11,870 bases of DNA from Fibrobacter sp. UBA1765. GTDB taxonomy: Bacteria; Fibrobacterota; Fibrobacteria; Fibrobacterales; Fibrobacteraceae. The stretch lies in NCBI GenBank assembly GCA_002314675.1, contig DCGZ01000167.1, positions 1 to 11,870 of the forward strand, written 5' to 3'. The translations under genes were made by a program, and so were the position numbers. Position 1 is the stretch's first letter. Each line of letters opens with the position of its first letter. Of the stretch, positions 1 to 6,415 are shown piece after piece. The notes below the pieces were generated by a model. That model was not told the origin of the DNA, did no database searches, and saw only the letters and a program-made list of their open reading frames with translations.

Positions 1-30
1 GATTGCCACGCTTCGCTCGCAATGACTCGG
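1..30. repeat. Widespread intergenic repeat, partial
   Basis: The first 23 bases read ATTGC, then CACGCTTCGCTC, then GCAAT, an imperfect palindrome followed by GACTCGG. From memory this matches a short repeat common between genes in many unrelated bacteria (reverse form ATTGCGAGCGAAGCGTGGCAAT). It lies downstream of the ATPase stop codon and may continue outside the window. The rest of the 83 bases before the ATPase stop shows no gene. Confidence 0.5.
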
Positions 31-83
31 AGGGTCGGGGGAACGCCCAATCATCAGGCCATGAATGTTTTGACAGTTGTGTT

Positions 84-1442
84 CTATAGGCACATGGCCA
101 TGTAGGCGGGCAGGCAAATAATTCCGTCGTCCTTGATTTCGAAATTTTTGGGGTGTATAATGTATGCCTCTCCGATTCGCTTGCGGAACTTTTCGCAGAA
201 TCTTGTCAACGATTCGTATTTGTACCGCTTGCCCGACTTGACTTCGATGGGGAAAATTTTGAAGTTCACCTTGTTGTTGTCGGTTATGATAAAGTCGATC
301 TCGATGTCGTTCCGGTGCTTTTCTTCGTTGTAGTGGGTGTAGAAAAATGCCTTGTGTCCGTTTGCACGTAACATTTGCGCTATGGCGTTCTCGTATAGCA
401 TGCCTTCGTTCAGGTTGAGCTTTCCGTTGAGAATTTGCTTATAAAGTTCGTTTTCGGTTATGGCGTTTTCGCTAAAGGCGTGGCTTGCCAGGAGACCGGT
501 GTCGCCCATGTAGCATTTTATGTAGGCTCTTTCTTCGTTAAGTGTCAGGCCTACATTAGGGTCTGTGCAGTTAAAGCATTCGTTGACGATCCTTGAATTG
601 CCGAGCCAGAAGAAGGTGTCTGCATATTGAGCAAAGTAGGAGCCCGCCTGGATTTCGCTGAAGACGATGCGCTTTTCGTGCTGCGAAAGGAATGCTGGAA
701 CCTGGTCGAAGATTGCCAGTACGCGGGACTGGTAACGGTCCTCGATTTTCATGATGTCGTCGCGGTACAGCTTTAGAATGTCTCGCTTTTCTTCGTCGCT
801 CCTTTGGAAGGACCGCTTTTCAAGAAACGCCGCGACGCTTTGGGGCATTCCGCCAACGAGAATGTACTCCTTGAAGATGAGCATGGCTTTTTCGTGAAGC
901 CCTCTTTCTAGGGGAATTTTCTTTGCAAAGCAGTTCTTGATGTATTTGACCAGCATGGATTCGCCAAGTGCGTCGCAAAATTCCTCAAAGTCCATGGGGT
1001 GCATGTCCATTGCGCGTTCTTCGGAAGGTATCGTGATGTCCTTTACGTTCTGCTGTATGGAAATGAGGGATCCCGTTTCAAGGTAGTCGTAGCGCCCGTC
1101 CTTTACGAGTTTCTTTATGGATTGCCTTGCCTTTGGAAATCGCTGCACCTCGTCAAAGATAATCAGGGATTGCCTGCTGAAAAGTTCTACGCCATATTCG
1201 GTGGAAAGCACCATGAAAAATGTGTCCAAGTCGCCCAGAAGGTTGTTGAACGCGTTGATTACAGCATCGGAGACATCGTTGAAGTCGATAAGGATGTGGG
1301 ATCTGTATTCGTGCCTTGCGAACTCTTCGGCGATGGTGGATTTGCCGATACGCCTTGCGCCCTCGATGAGCAGGGCTTTTTTCCCTTGGGTGGTGTTTTT
1401 CCAGTCAAGCAGCTTGGAGTAGATTTTTCTTTTGAAAGCCAT
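84..1442 (-). CDS. AAA+ ATPase of the AAA_14/DUF4143 family
   Basis: A 452-residue protein, close to the usual family length. The P-loop is GARRIGKST at residues 28-36 (catalytic Lys34), Walker B is LIIFDEVQ at 93-100, and a sensor-like LETGS lies at about 121-125. The N-terminus (KRKIYSKLLDWKN) is typical of the family and fixes the ATG at 1440-1442, although no good Shine-Dalgarno site precedes it. The C-terminal half matches DUF4143: Asp383 in EIDFII followed by E400-V-K402 in IEVKSGK has the D...ExK spacing of the PD-(D/E)XK nuclease fold. The family is multi-copy in Fibrobacter, Bacteroidota, spirochaetes and archaea, and its role is not established. It is transcribed away from the lipoprotein genes, alone on its strand here. 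A direct-repeat array sits just upstream and may be its control region. ATP binding is well supported; nuclease activity is inference. Confidence 0.93.
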   Translation of the reverse strand: MAFKRKIYSKLLDWKNTTQGKKALLIEGARRIGKSTIAEEFARHEYRSHILIDFNDVSDAVINAFNNLLGDLDTFFMVLSTEYGVELFSRQSLIIFDEVQRFPKARQSIKKLVKDGRYDYLETGSLISIQQNVKDITIPSEERAMDMHPMDFEEFCDALGESMLVKYIKNCFAKKIPLERGLHEKAMLIFKEYILVGGMPQSVAAFLEKRSFQRSDEEKRDILKLYRDDIMKIEDRYQSRVLAIFDQVPAFLSQHEKRIVFSEIQAGSYFAQYADTFFWLGNSRIVNECFNCTDPNVGLTLNEERAYIKCYMGDTGLLASHAFSENAITENELYKQILNGKLNLNEGMLYENAIAQMLRANGHKAFFYTHYNEEKHRNDIEIDFIITDNNKVNFKIFPIEVKSGKRYKYESLTRFCEKFRKRIGEAYIIHPKNFEIKDDGIICLPAYMAMCL

Positions 1443-1458
1443 AAATACCCGTATTTTT

Positions 1459-1542
1459 GAGAGTGCGCGGGTATAAATATACTAAAAACTAAAGAGAGTG
1501 CGCAGGTATAAATAATGTGTTTTTGGTTAGAGTGCGCAGATA
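1459..1542. repeat. Three direct repeats upstream of the ATPase gene
   Basis: Two 21-base copies, GAGAGTGCGC(G/A)GGTATAAATA, lie at 1459-1479 and 1494-1514 and differ at one base. A third, shorter copy with core GAGTGCGCAG lies at 1530-1539. The GAGTGCGC cores start at 1461, 1496 and 1530, so the period is 35 then 34 bases. The first copy also forms an inverted pair with the ATPase start region: ATACCCG at 1445-1451 and CGGGTAT at 1468-1474. On the minus strand each full copy reads TATTTATACC..., so it could double as a -10-like element for the ATPase. The regular spacing suggests an operator array, possibly autoregulatory; this is inference. Confidence 0.7.
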
Positions 1543-1583
1543 ATCCATTGAAAACTTTTTTGGGGTGCCCTTCCCTAAAAAAG

Positions 1584-1622
1584 TTGACATTTTTTTGAAC
1601 ACTTCAAAAAACAGCCTATATG
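1584..1622 (+). promoter_or_regulatory. Possible promoter for the A-B-C operon
   Basis: TTGAAC at 1595-1600 is followed after 16 bases by TATATG at 1617-1622, which lies inside the left arm of the palindrome. A perfect TTGACA at 1584-1589 is nearby but has no -10 at normal spacing. No equivalent -35 is visible at the second palindrome near 8770, which weakens the call. Confidence 0.22.
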
Positions 1623-1642
1623 TAACAGGGTGTTACATATAG
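1616..1642. promoter_or_regulatory. Perfect 27-base palindrome, copy 1 (operator or RNA hairpin)
   Basis: The arm CTATATGTAACA, a GGG spacer and the exact reverse complement of the arm form a 12-base-pair inverted repeat with no mismatch. The identical 27 bases recur at 8770-8796, again about 120 bases before a lipoprotein gene. As DNA it could bind a dimeric regulator; as RNA it would be a strong hairpin with a three-base loop. On the plus strand an A-run follows, so it is not a normal rho-independent terminator in the direction of gene A. In the minus direction the hairpin is followed by GCTGTTTTTTG, so termination of leftward transcription is possible. Confidence 0.8.
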
Positions 1643-1764
1643 AAAAAACAGGCAAAAAATGTATGGAAAATGAGGGGTGTTTTCGAAAAATCGGTTGTTG
1701 TGGGGTGTCGAGTGCTTCTTTGTTCTTTTCTATTATTTGGTTGTAAAAGTATGAGGAAAAATTT
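1643..1764 (+). promoter_or_regulatory. Conserved 5' leader of gene A
   Basis: These 122 bases align with the 121 bases before gene D (8797-8917) with a single one-base gap, roughly three quarters identical by eye. The best-kept blocks are GGGGTGTTT, TTCTTTTCTA(T/C)TATTTGG and TTGTAAAAG before the Shine-Dalgarno site. Conservation of non-coding sequence suggests a regulatory leader or promoter, or recent duplication. No conserved small reading frame runs through it: the frame starting ATGTATGG stops after four codons here but runs on in the D copy. Confidence 0.6.
1753..1757 (+). promoter_or_regulatory. Shine-Dalgarno site of gene A
   Basis: GAGGA lies seven bases before the ATG at 1765, and the same arrangement precedes gene D. 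This supports the chosen start, which also begins a good lipoprotein signal peptide. Confidence 0.8.
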
Positions 1765-3849
1765 ATGAAGTTCAATTGTTTTAAAGCATTGGCTCTTGGG
1801 TGCGCAGTACCAATCTTTATGGCACTCGTAGCCTGCGGCGATGATAGCGGTTCTGGTCCATCCAAGGATAGTTCCGAACAGTCAAATCAAGATGTTTTGG
1901 ATACGGTTCCGCATGAATCCTCGTTTGACAGCTTGAACGTGGGAGAGTATTACGATTCCAAGAGCGGCAATACCTATGCTTCGGTGCAGTTCAAAACGTA
2001 CCAGTGGCTCATGAGCGACATTCATTACGATACGTTCTCTGCCGGCCCCATGTGTTACGACCTGGATGATGCGAACTGCGAAAATTTCGGCATGCTCTAT
2101 CGTGCTACAAAAGCGGAGAAAGCTTGCCCAGAGGGCTTTGAAATTCCATCGGAACAGGATTGGAAAGAGCTGAAAAACTACAGAAGTTCGCTAGACAAGG
2201 AACAACAGTTCGGTATGAACGTCAGGAAGGCTGGTTTTTGTACCGAGGCTGACGACGGTGAACTGAGCTGCCAAAGGCAAGGTTCGAAATCGTTCTACCT
2301 GACGGCGAACAATACTGTATTCGTGACAAATGACGGGTTGACCGGTACCTTTGCGCCTGCCGAGAATAACGGTTTCTATTCGCTACGCTGCATTTCTAGA
2401 ACCTACATAGTGAAGTCCGTAGAAAACCTCCCTACCTGCGATAGTTCTTCTCAAATGAGCCTCGGGGAATTCTATGTGACGGATGCCCAGAGTAACTACC
2501 GCTGCAATGGCTCCTACAAGTGGGTTGACAACTTCAATAGTGATTGCGAACATGTAAGAAAGGGCTACACCTCGGTTGTCAACGACACTACCTACATTTG
2601 CAAATATGGTTCCTGGGAAATTGCAGAAATAGACGACATGGATCTTGAGTGCGGTGCTGCCAATGACGGCTCTACAACGAAGTTCAACGGTGTTGACTAT
2701 GTTTGCAAAAATGATTCCTGGCGCAAGTTTACCGCTACAGAAATAAAGCTTGGCCTATGCAATGCCGAAGCTCTTGGTTTTGTCGGCTCCATTGAAAATG
2801 ACAATTACTATTGTGATTCTACAGGGTGGCGCAAGGCTTCTTTTGAAGACATTGTAGGGGAATGCAACAAGGAAAAAGAAGGGCTATATATTCCGTACAA
2901 TGGGGATTATTATGGTTGCAACGATACCGGCTGGGTCCGCCTTTCTGATATTGAAATTGAATTCGGCTTTTGCACAAGCAAGATTGCGGGTGCGCTAGAT
3001 ACGCTAAATGAAGTTATCTATGTGTGCAACGATTCCCTGAGGTGGAGGACTGCAAACCTTGTCGATGTCTATGGCAAGTGCTCAGAAACCCGCAACGGAG
3101 ATTCCGCAACATTCAATGAAAATCGTTATGCCTGCGCGGACACTTCATGGCGCGCGTTTACCACCCTTGAAAAAACTCTTGGGAAAATTTGCTATAGCAA
3201 GAGGTTCGGTTCACTGGAGAAGGACGGGTACAACGCCTATTATGTTTGCGATTCTACCGGCTGGCATTCTGCGGGGGCAAGCTACATTTCGAAGGTTCAC
3301 GGGGAATGTACCGCTGACAGGGCATACGATATTGTTGACTGGACTTCAGGCGGTTACACTTCGCCAACAAGATACTACTGCTCTACAAGCGGCACCTGGT
3401 CCGTATCTTCTACGCTAGAACAGAAGATCGGCTTGTGCCAGGCAAGCAACCGTGGCGAATTCAAGGTGTATAACGGCAGTAACTACATGTGCGATTCTAC
3501 GGGCTGGAGAACCGCTACAGACAAGGATTTCCTTGGAAAGTGCGATAACAGTAACCTGGGTGCGACCAAGAAGTATATCAGCAAGTATTATGGCTGTTCC
3601 GAAAAGGGCTGGGTCGTTACTACGGCGCTCAACTGGAGCATCGGGACTATGTGCATGGAAAATTTCGAGGGCAAAACGGCAACCTATGCCGGGGCAAGCA
3701 TGGTATGCAACGGCAGCAACTGGGTTTTGTCTGGCGACTTGACGCAGGCCCTTGGCGCATGCGATGAAATAAACTATAGAAAGCTTGTTAATGGGCTAGA
3801 CGGCCAGCGCTATTTCTGCAACGGAACGTCATGGGCTATTTCGAAGTAA
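1765..3849 (+). CDS. FISUMP lipoprotein A with 13 two-cysteine modules
   Basis: A 694-residue predicted lipoprotein. The signal peptide ends in lipobox LVAC with lipidated Cys24, followed by GDDSGSG. Residues about 60-212 form an N-terminal FISUMP-like domain: YQWLMSD, CYDLDDANCENFGMLY, ACPEGFEIPSEQDW, GFC and YSLRC at 209. From Cys225 to the end I count 13 tandem modules of about 36 residues, each with pattern C-x(about 18-25)-(Y/F)xC-(x)n-W, such as YYCDSTGW, YVCKNDSW and YMCDSTGW. Unlike B and C there is no C-terminal canonical FISUMP domain: the protein stops right after the last module (GTSWAISK). It is the first gene of the A-B-C operon, behind the palindrome and leader. Paired cysteines suggest disulfide-stabilised repeats outside the cytoplasm. 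Function is unknown; binding or adhesion is an inference. Confidence 0.93.
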   Translation: MKFNCFKALALGCAVPIFMALVACGDDSGSGPSKDSSEQSNQDVLDTVPHESSFDSLNVGEYYDSKSGNTYASVQFKTYQWLMSDIHYDTFSAGPMCYDLDDANCENFGMLYRATKAEKACPEGFEIPSEQDWKELKNYRSSLDKEQQFGMNVRKAGFCTEADDGELSCQRQGSKSFYLTANNTVFVTNDGLTGTFAPAENNGFYSLRCISRTYIVKSVENLPTCDSSSQMSLGEFYVTDAQSNYRCNGSYKWVDNFNSDCEHVRKGYTSVVNDTTYICKYGSWEIAEIDDMDLECGAANDGSTTKFNGVDYVCKNDSWRKFTATEIKLGLCNAEALGFVGSIENDNYYCDSTGWRKASFEDIVGECNKEKEGLYIPYNGDYYGCNDTGWVRLSDIEIEFGFCTSKIAGALDTLNEVIYVCNDSLRWRTANLVDVYGKCSETRNGDSATFNENRYACADTSWRAFTTLEKTLGKICYSKRFGSLEKDGYNAYYVCDSTGWHSAGASYISKVHGECTADRAYDIVDWTSGGYTSPTRYYCSTSGTWSVSSTLEQKIGLCQASNRGEFKVYNGSNYMCDSTGWRTATDKDFLGKCDNSNLGATKKYISKYYGCSEKGWVVTTALNWSIGTMCMENFEGKTATYAGASMVCNGSNWVLSGDLTQALGACDEINYRKLVNGLDGQRYFCNGTSWAISK
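2431..3846 (+). repeat. Array of 13 two-cysteine modules in A
   Basis: Module first cysteines follow PT, SD, LE, LGL, VGE, FGF, YGK, LGKI, VHGE, IGL, LGK, IGTM and LGA. Second cysteines sit in (Y/F)xC contexts and are followed by a conserved W. From about module 3 the linkers alternate between a (T/S)xxE-x-LG-C type and a xxx-D-x-YG-C type, so the higher-order period is two modules (about 72 residues). DNA copies are diverged, so this is an old array. Confidence 0.8.
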
Positions 3850-3853
3850 GGAG
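3849..3853 (+). promoter_or_regulatory. Shine-Dalgarno site of gene B
   Basis: AGGAG overlaps the last base of the gene A stop codon and lies six bases before the ATG at 3860, which indicates tight co-translation of A and B. Confidence 0.85.
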
Positions 3854-3859
3854 TGAGAC

Positions 3860-6403
3860 ATGTTAGACAAGTTTATCAAGACTATTTGCATTGCCTTTTT
3901 ATCCATTGGCATTTTTGCTTGCAGCGAAAGTTCTAACAGCGCACTAGATGAAGAGGAAATTTCGTCTGGGCTAGAGTCCTCCGACAGCGATTCCCCGGAA
4001 ACCAGCAGCGACTCTAAAAGCAGTTCTTCTACAAAGTATTCTTCGACTACGCATATCGATATTTCTGAAATCAATATCGATGAGGGCTTTTACCTGGATG
4101 AAAATACAGGCATCAAGTACAAGACGGTTACGGTCGGCCCGTTTGTTTGGCTTGCAGAAAACATTTCGGTAAAGCCGAAGGTCATCAACAGCACCTGCTA
4201 CGGTAACGATGAAAAGTCTTGCGAAAAGTACGGCAGGCTTTACAGGCCGTTGGATGCGGGGGAGCTGTGCCCGGGCAACTTTAGGCTACCGCTCAAGAGC
4301 GAATGGGAATATCTTGTGCGGAATGGAAGAATTTTTGATGAAAAGCTTGGAATTACGCTTGGCGGATTCTGCAATACTTCGGATTCCTCCGGTTGCGTTG
4401 GCGCTGATTCCGTAGGAGCATTCATTACGGCAAAGAACAAGGCCTTCCATATTTCGAAGGATTCAAGCTACGCAACGGAGCAGGATAACATGACCTACTA
4501 TTCGCTGCGCTGCATGAAATACGCCCATGTGGTTGCAAAGTTCGAAGATCTTCCGGAATGTGACGACGAAGCGCGAACCCTTGTGGATTCTTTTTATGTA
4601 TGGAGCATAAAAGACGATCTGCATTGCGGGGAATATGGTTGGAAGCCCGTTTATTCTTCGAGTATCTTTGCAGACCACTGCGACGATGCCGGTGCGTTGT
4701 TCAAGAGCGATACTGCCATATTCGTTTGCAGGAGCAAGCGCTTTTACAAATCCGAAACATGGTCCTACGCAGCACCAGTCGATCTTTACGACTGCGATGA
4801 TTCCATGCGTGATTCCGTCATGACTATAGGCCCCATAACGCAGGTCTGTGAAGAAGATGGCTGGAGATCGCTCGAGGAAATTGAAAAAGTCCATGGATTC
4901 TGCAAAAAGCCCAGCCAGTATAGGACGGAAATGTTCCAAAACCTTCCATATACCTGCGATGAAAACGGCTGGAACTTGTCGCTGCAGACAATCTTGAGTT
5001 CCTCTTCGATCAATATTTATTCAAGTTCTTCAAACCCGGCGAGTTGCACCAAGGAACTTTCTGTAAAGGTTGACGGCAATACGGCAATGCGTTGCGAAGC
5101 CGGGAGCTGGGTCGCCATTTCTGACACCGTTTACCTTGGCGTTTGCAACCAGGCGAAAATGAACAAGGTTACCGCAATCGGAACCAAGTCTTACCAGTGC
5201 CGCACCTACGGCTGGCAGCAGCTTAGTAGCATTGAACAATCCATTGGCGCATGCACCGACACTACCTTCGGCAAAATCAAGACGTACAGGGACACATCCT
5301 ATTTGTGCAGAATCGAGGTTCCGTCATCGCAGTCGCAAAACGTACAGTTCTCCTGGGGGAAAATAACAAACGATGTAGCTTCCCTTGGGGCATGCACGGC
5401 TGACCTTGTCGGCACCATAAAGAAAACTGCAAGTGGAATTTCTTACAAGTGCACGAGCAATTCATGGGTTGCCGCTTCGGTAAGCGATGTTTATGGGAAT
5501 TGTTCTTCGACAAAAACTAAACTGTCGGGCGTATTCAACGGAGTCGAATACATTTGCGACATTGACCGCGGATCGTACCAGTGGTATGCAATGCAGCCGA
5601 TAGACTCGGTAGCAGGCTACTGCGCAAAACCCAGGGCAAACTTGCTGATTAGCTACAAAGACGTGTACTACATCTGCTCTGGAACCCCCGACCCTAACGT
5701 TTGGAAGGAAGCTACAAGGGAGGAAATACTCAAGAAGTGCACAACTGCGCTGGAAGGTGCTATTTATTCCGACTCAATGGTTACCGCCAAGTGCACGGCC
5801 AGTTCATGGAAGGCTGTTTTGACCGAAACCCTCAAGGACCCTCGCGATGGAAACGTTTACTACACAACTACTTTTGACGGAAAGACCTGGATGGCCGAAA
5901 ACTTGCGCTACAAGGGCGCTGGAGTAGATCGTTTCTGGTATCCAAACGACAACATCAAATATGAAAGCAGGGGCCTCCTTTATCAATGGCACACTGCTAT
6001 GCAGCTTGATTCCATCTACGACAAGACCATCCTTGGATATGACCAGATAAAGCCACAATGGCAGGGACTTTGCCCGGCAGGGTGGCATATCCCGGATGAA
6101 GACGAACTATCGTCGCTTAGAAGAGCTGTGAACAATTCGAAAATTCCTGTATATGCAATCGGCCTGAAAGTCGCAGGGACTGGCTTCCGTTACCAATGGT
6201 ATCGTAACGGCATTGATGTTGTTACAGGTTTTGCAAAGATAGATACTGCCGGCTACTTTTGGGGAGCTAGCTTTGCTAACAGCAAAACTACGATAATTTC
6301 GGATGTTGTGGATTATGACAATTTTTCGACCACAACTCCGGAAATGTACATGCTCAACAGCAAGGTTTTCGCTCATGGCGTCCGTTGCGTCAAGGACTAC
6401 TAG
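3860..6403 (+). CDS. FISUMP lipoprotein B: FISUMP, 11 modules, FISUMP
   Basis: An 847-residue predicted lipoprotein with lipobox IFAC and lipidated Cys21, followed by SESS and an acidic, Ser-rich tether to about residue 70. The N-terminal FISUMP-like domain (about 74-220) shows VWLAENI, CYGNDEKSCEKYGRLY, CPGNFRLPLKSEW, GGFC and YSLRC at 218. Eleven two-cysteine modules follow from Cys234 to about 655, interrupted after module 4 by a serine-rich stretch (ILSSSSINIYSSSS). The canonical C-terminal FISUMP domain (about 657-847) has DPRDGNVYYTT, KTWMAENLRY, GLLYQWHTAM, LCPAGWHIPDEDEL and the closing RCVKDY. Ten bases separate it from A and twelve from C, so it is the middle gene of an operon. Likely an envelope-anchored extracytoplasmic protein; the ligand is unknown. 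Confidence 0.94.
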   Translation: MLDKFIKTICIAFLSIGIFACSESSNSALDEEEISSGLESSDSDSPETSSDSKSSSSTKYSSTTHIDISEINIDEGFYLDENTGIKYKTVTVGPFVWLAENISVKPKVINSTCYGNDEKSCEKYGRLYRPLDAGELCPGNFRLPLKSEWEYLVRNGRIFDEKLGITLGGFCNTSDSSGCVGADSVGAFITAKNKAFHISKDSSYATEQDNMTYYSLRCMKYAHVVAKFEDLPECDDEARTLVDSFYVWSIKDDLHCGEYGWKPVYSSSIFADHCDDAGALFKSDTAIFVCRSKRFYKSETWSYAAPVDLYDCDDSMRDSVMTIGPITQVCEEDGWRSLEEIEKVHGFCKKPSQYRTEMFQNLPYTCDENGWNLSLQTILSSSSINIYSSSSNPASCTKELSVKVDGNTAMRCEAGSWVAISDTVYLGVCNQAKMNKVTAIGTKSYQCRTYGWQQLSSIEQSIGACTDTTFGKIKTYRDTSYLCRIEVPSSQSQNVQFSWGKITNDVASLGACTADLVGTIKKTASGISYKCTSNSWVAASVSDVYGNCSSTKTKLSGVFNGVEYICDIDRGSYQWYAMQPIDSVAGYCAKPRANLLISYKDVYYICSGTPDPNVWKEATREEILKKCTTALEGAIYSDSMVTAKCTASSWKAVLTETLKDPRDGNVYYTTTFDGKTWMAENLRYKGAGVDRFWYPNDNIKYESRGLLYQWHTAMQLDSIYDKTILGYDQIKPQWQGLCPAGWHIPDEDELSSLRRAVNNSKIPVYAIGLKVAGTGFRYQWYRNGIDVVTGFAKIDTAGYFWGASFANSKTTIISDVVDYDNFSTTTPEMYMLNSKVFAHGVRCVKDY
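4553..5824 (+). repeat. Array of 11 two-cysteine modules in B
   Basis: The same module type as in A, averaging about 38 residues. Modules 7, 9 and 10 carry insertions between the second Cys and the conserved W (for example CRIEVPSSQSQNVQFSW), so the Cys-to-Trp loop varies in length. Linkers LSSIEQSIGAC and VSDVYGNC show the two types also seen in A and C, though the alternation is less regular here. Confidence 0.75.
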
Positions 6404-6408
6404 GGAGG
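6404..6408 (+). promoter_or_regulatory. Shine-Dalgarno site of gene C
   Basis: GGAGG directly follows the gene B stop codon and lies seven bases before the ATG at 6416. It supports this start, which begins the lipoprotein signal. Confidence 0.88.
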
Positions 6409-6415
6409 TTGAATA

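Noticed and set aside
999..1460. A 153-codon plus-strand frame opposite the ATPase
   Set aside because: The minus strand carries intact Walker A and Walker B motifs across the same bases, so this is a shadow.
1459..1542. A CRISPR array
   Set aside because: There are only three copies, the third is partial, spacers are about 14 bases and no cas gene is nearby. An operator-like array fits better.
1616..1642. The palindrome as a rho-independent terminator for the plus strand
   Set aside because: No T-run follows on the plus strand at either copy, and no gene ends just before the first copy.
1575..1865. A 96-codon minus-strand reading frame across the palindrome and the gene A start
   Set aside because: It covers the conserved non-coding leader and the lipoprotein signal sequence in antisense, has low-complexity sequence and no Shine-Dalgarno site. 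A similar shadow occurs at 8759-9067 only because the leader is duplicated.
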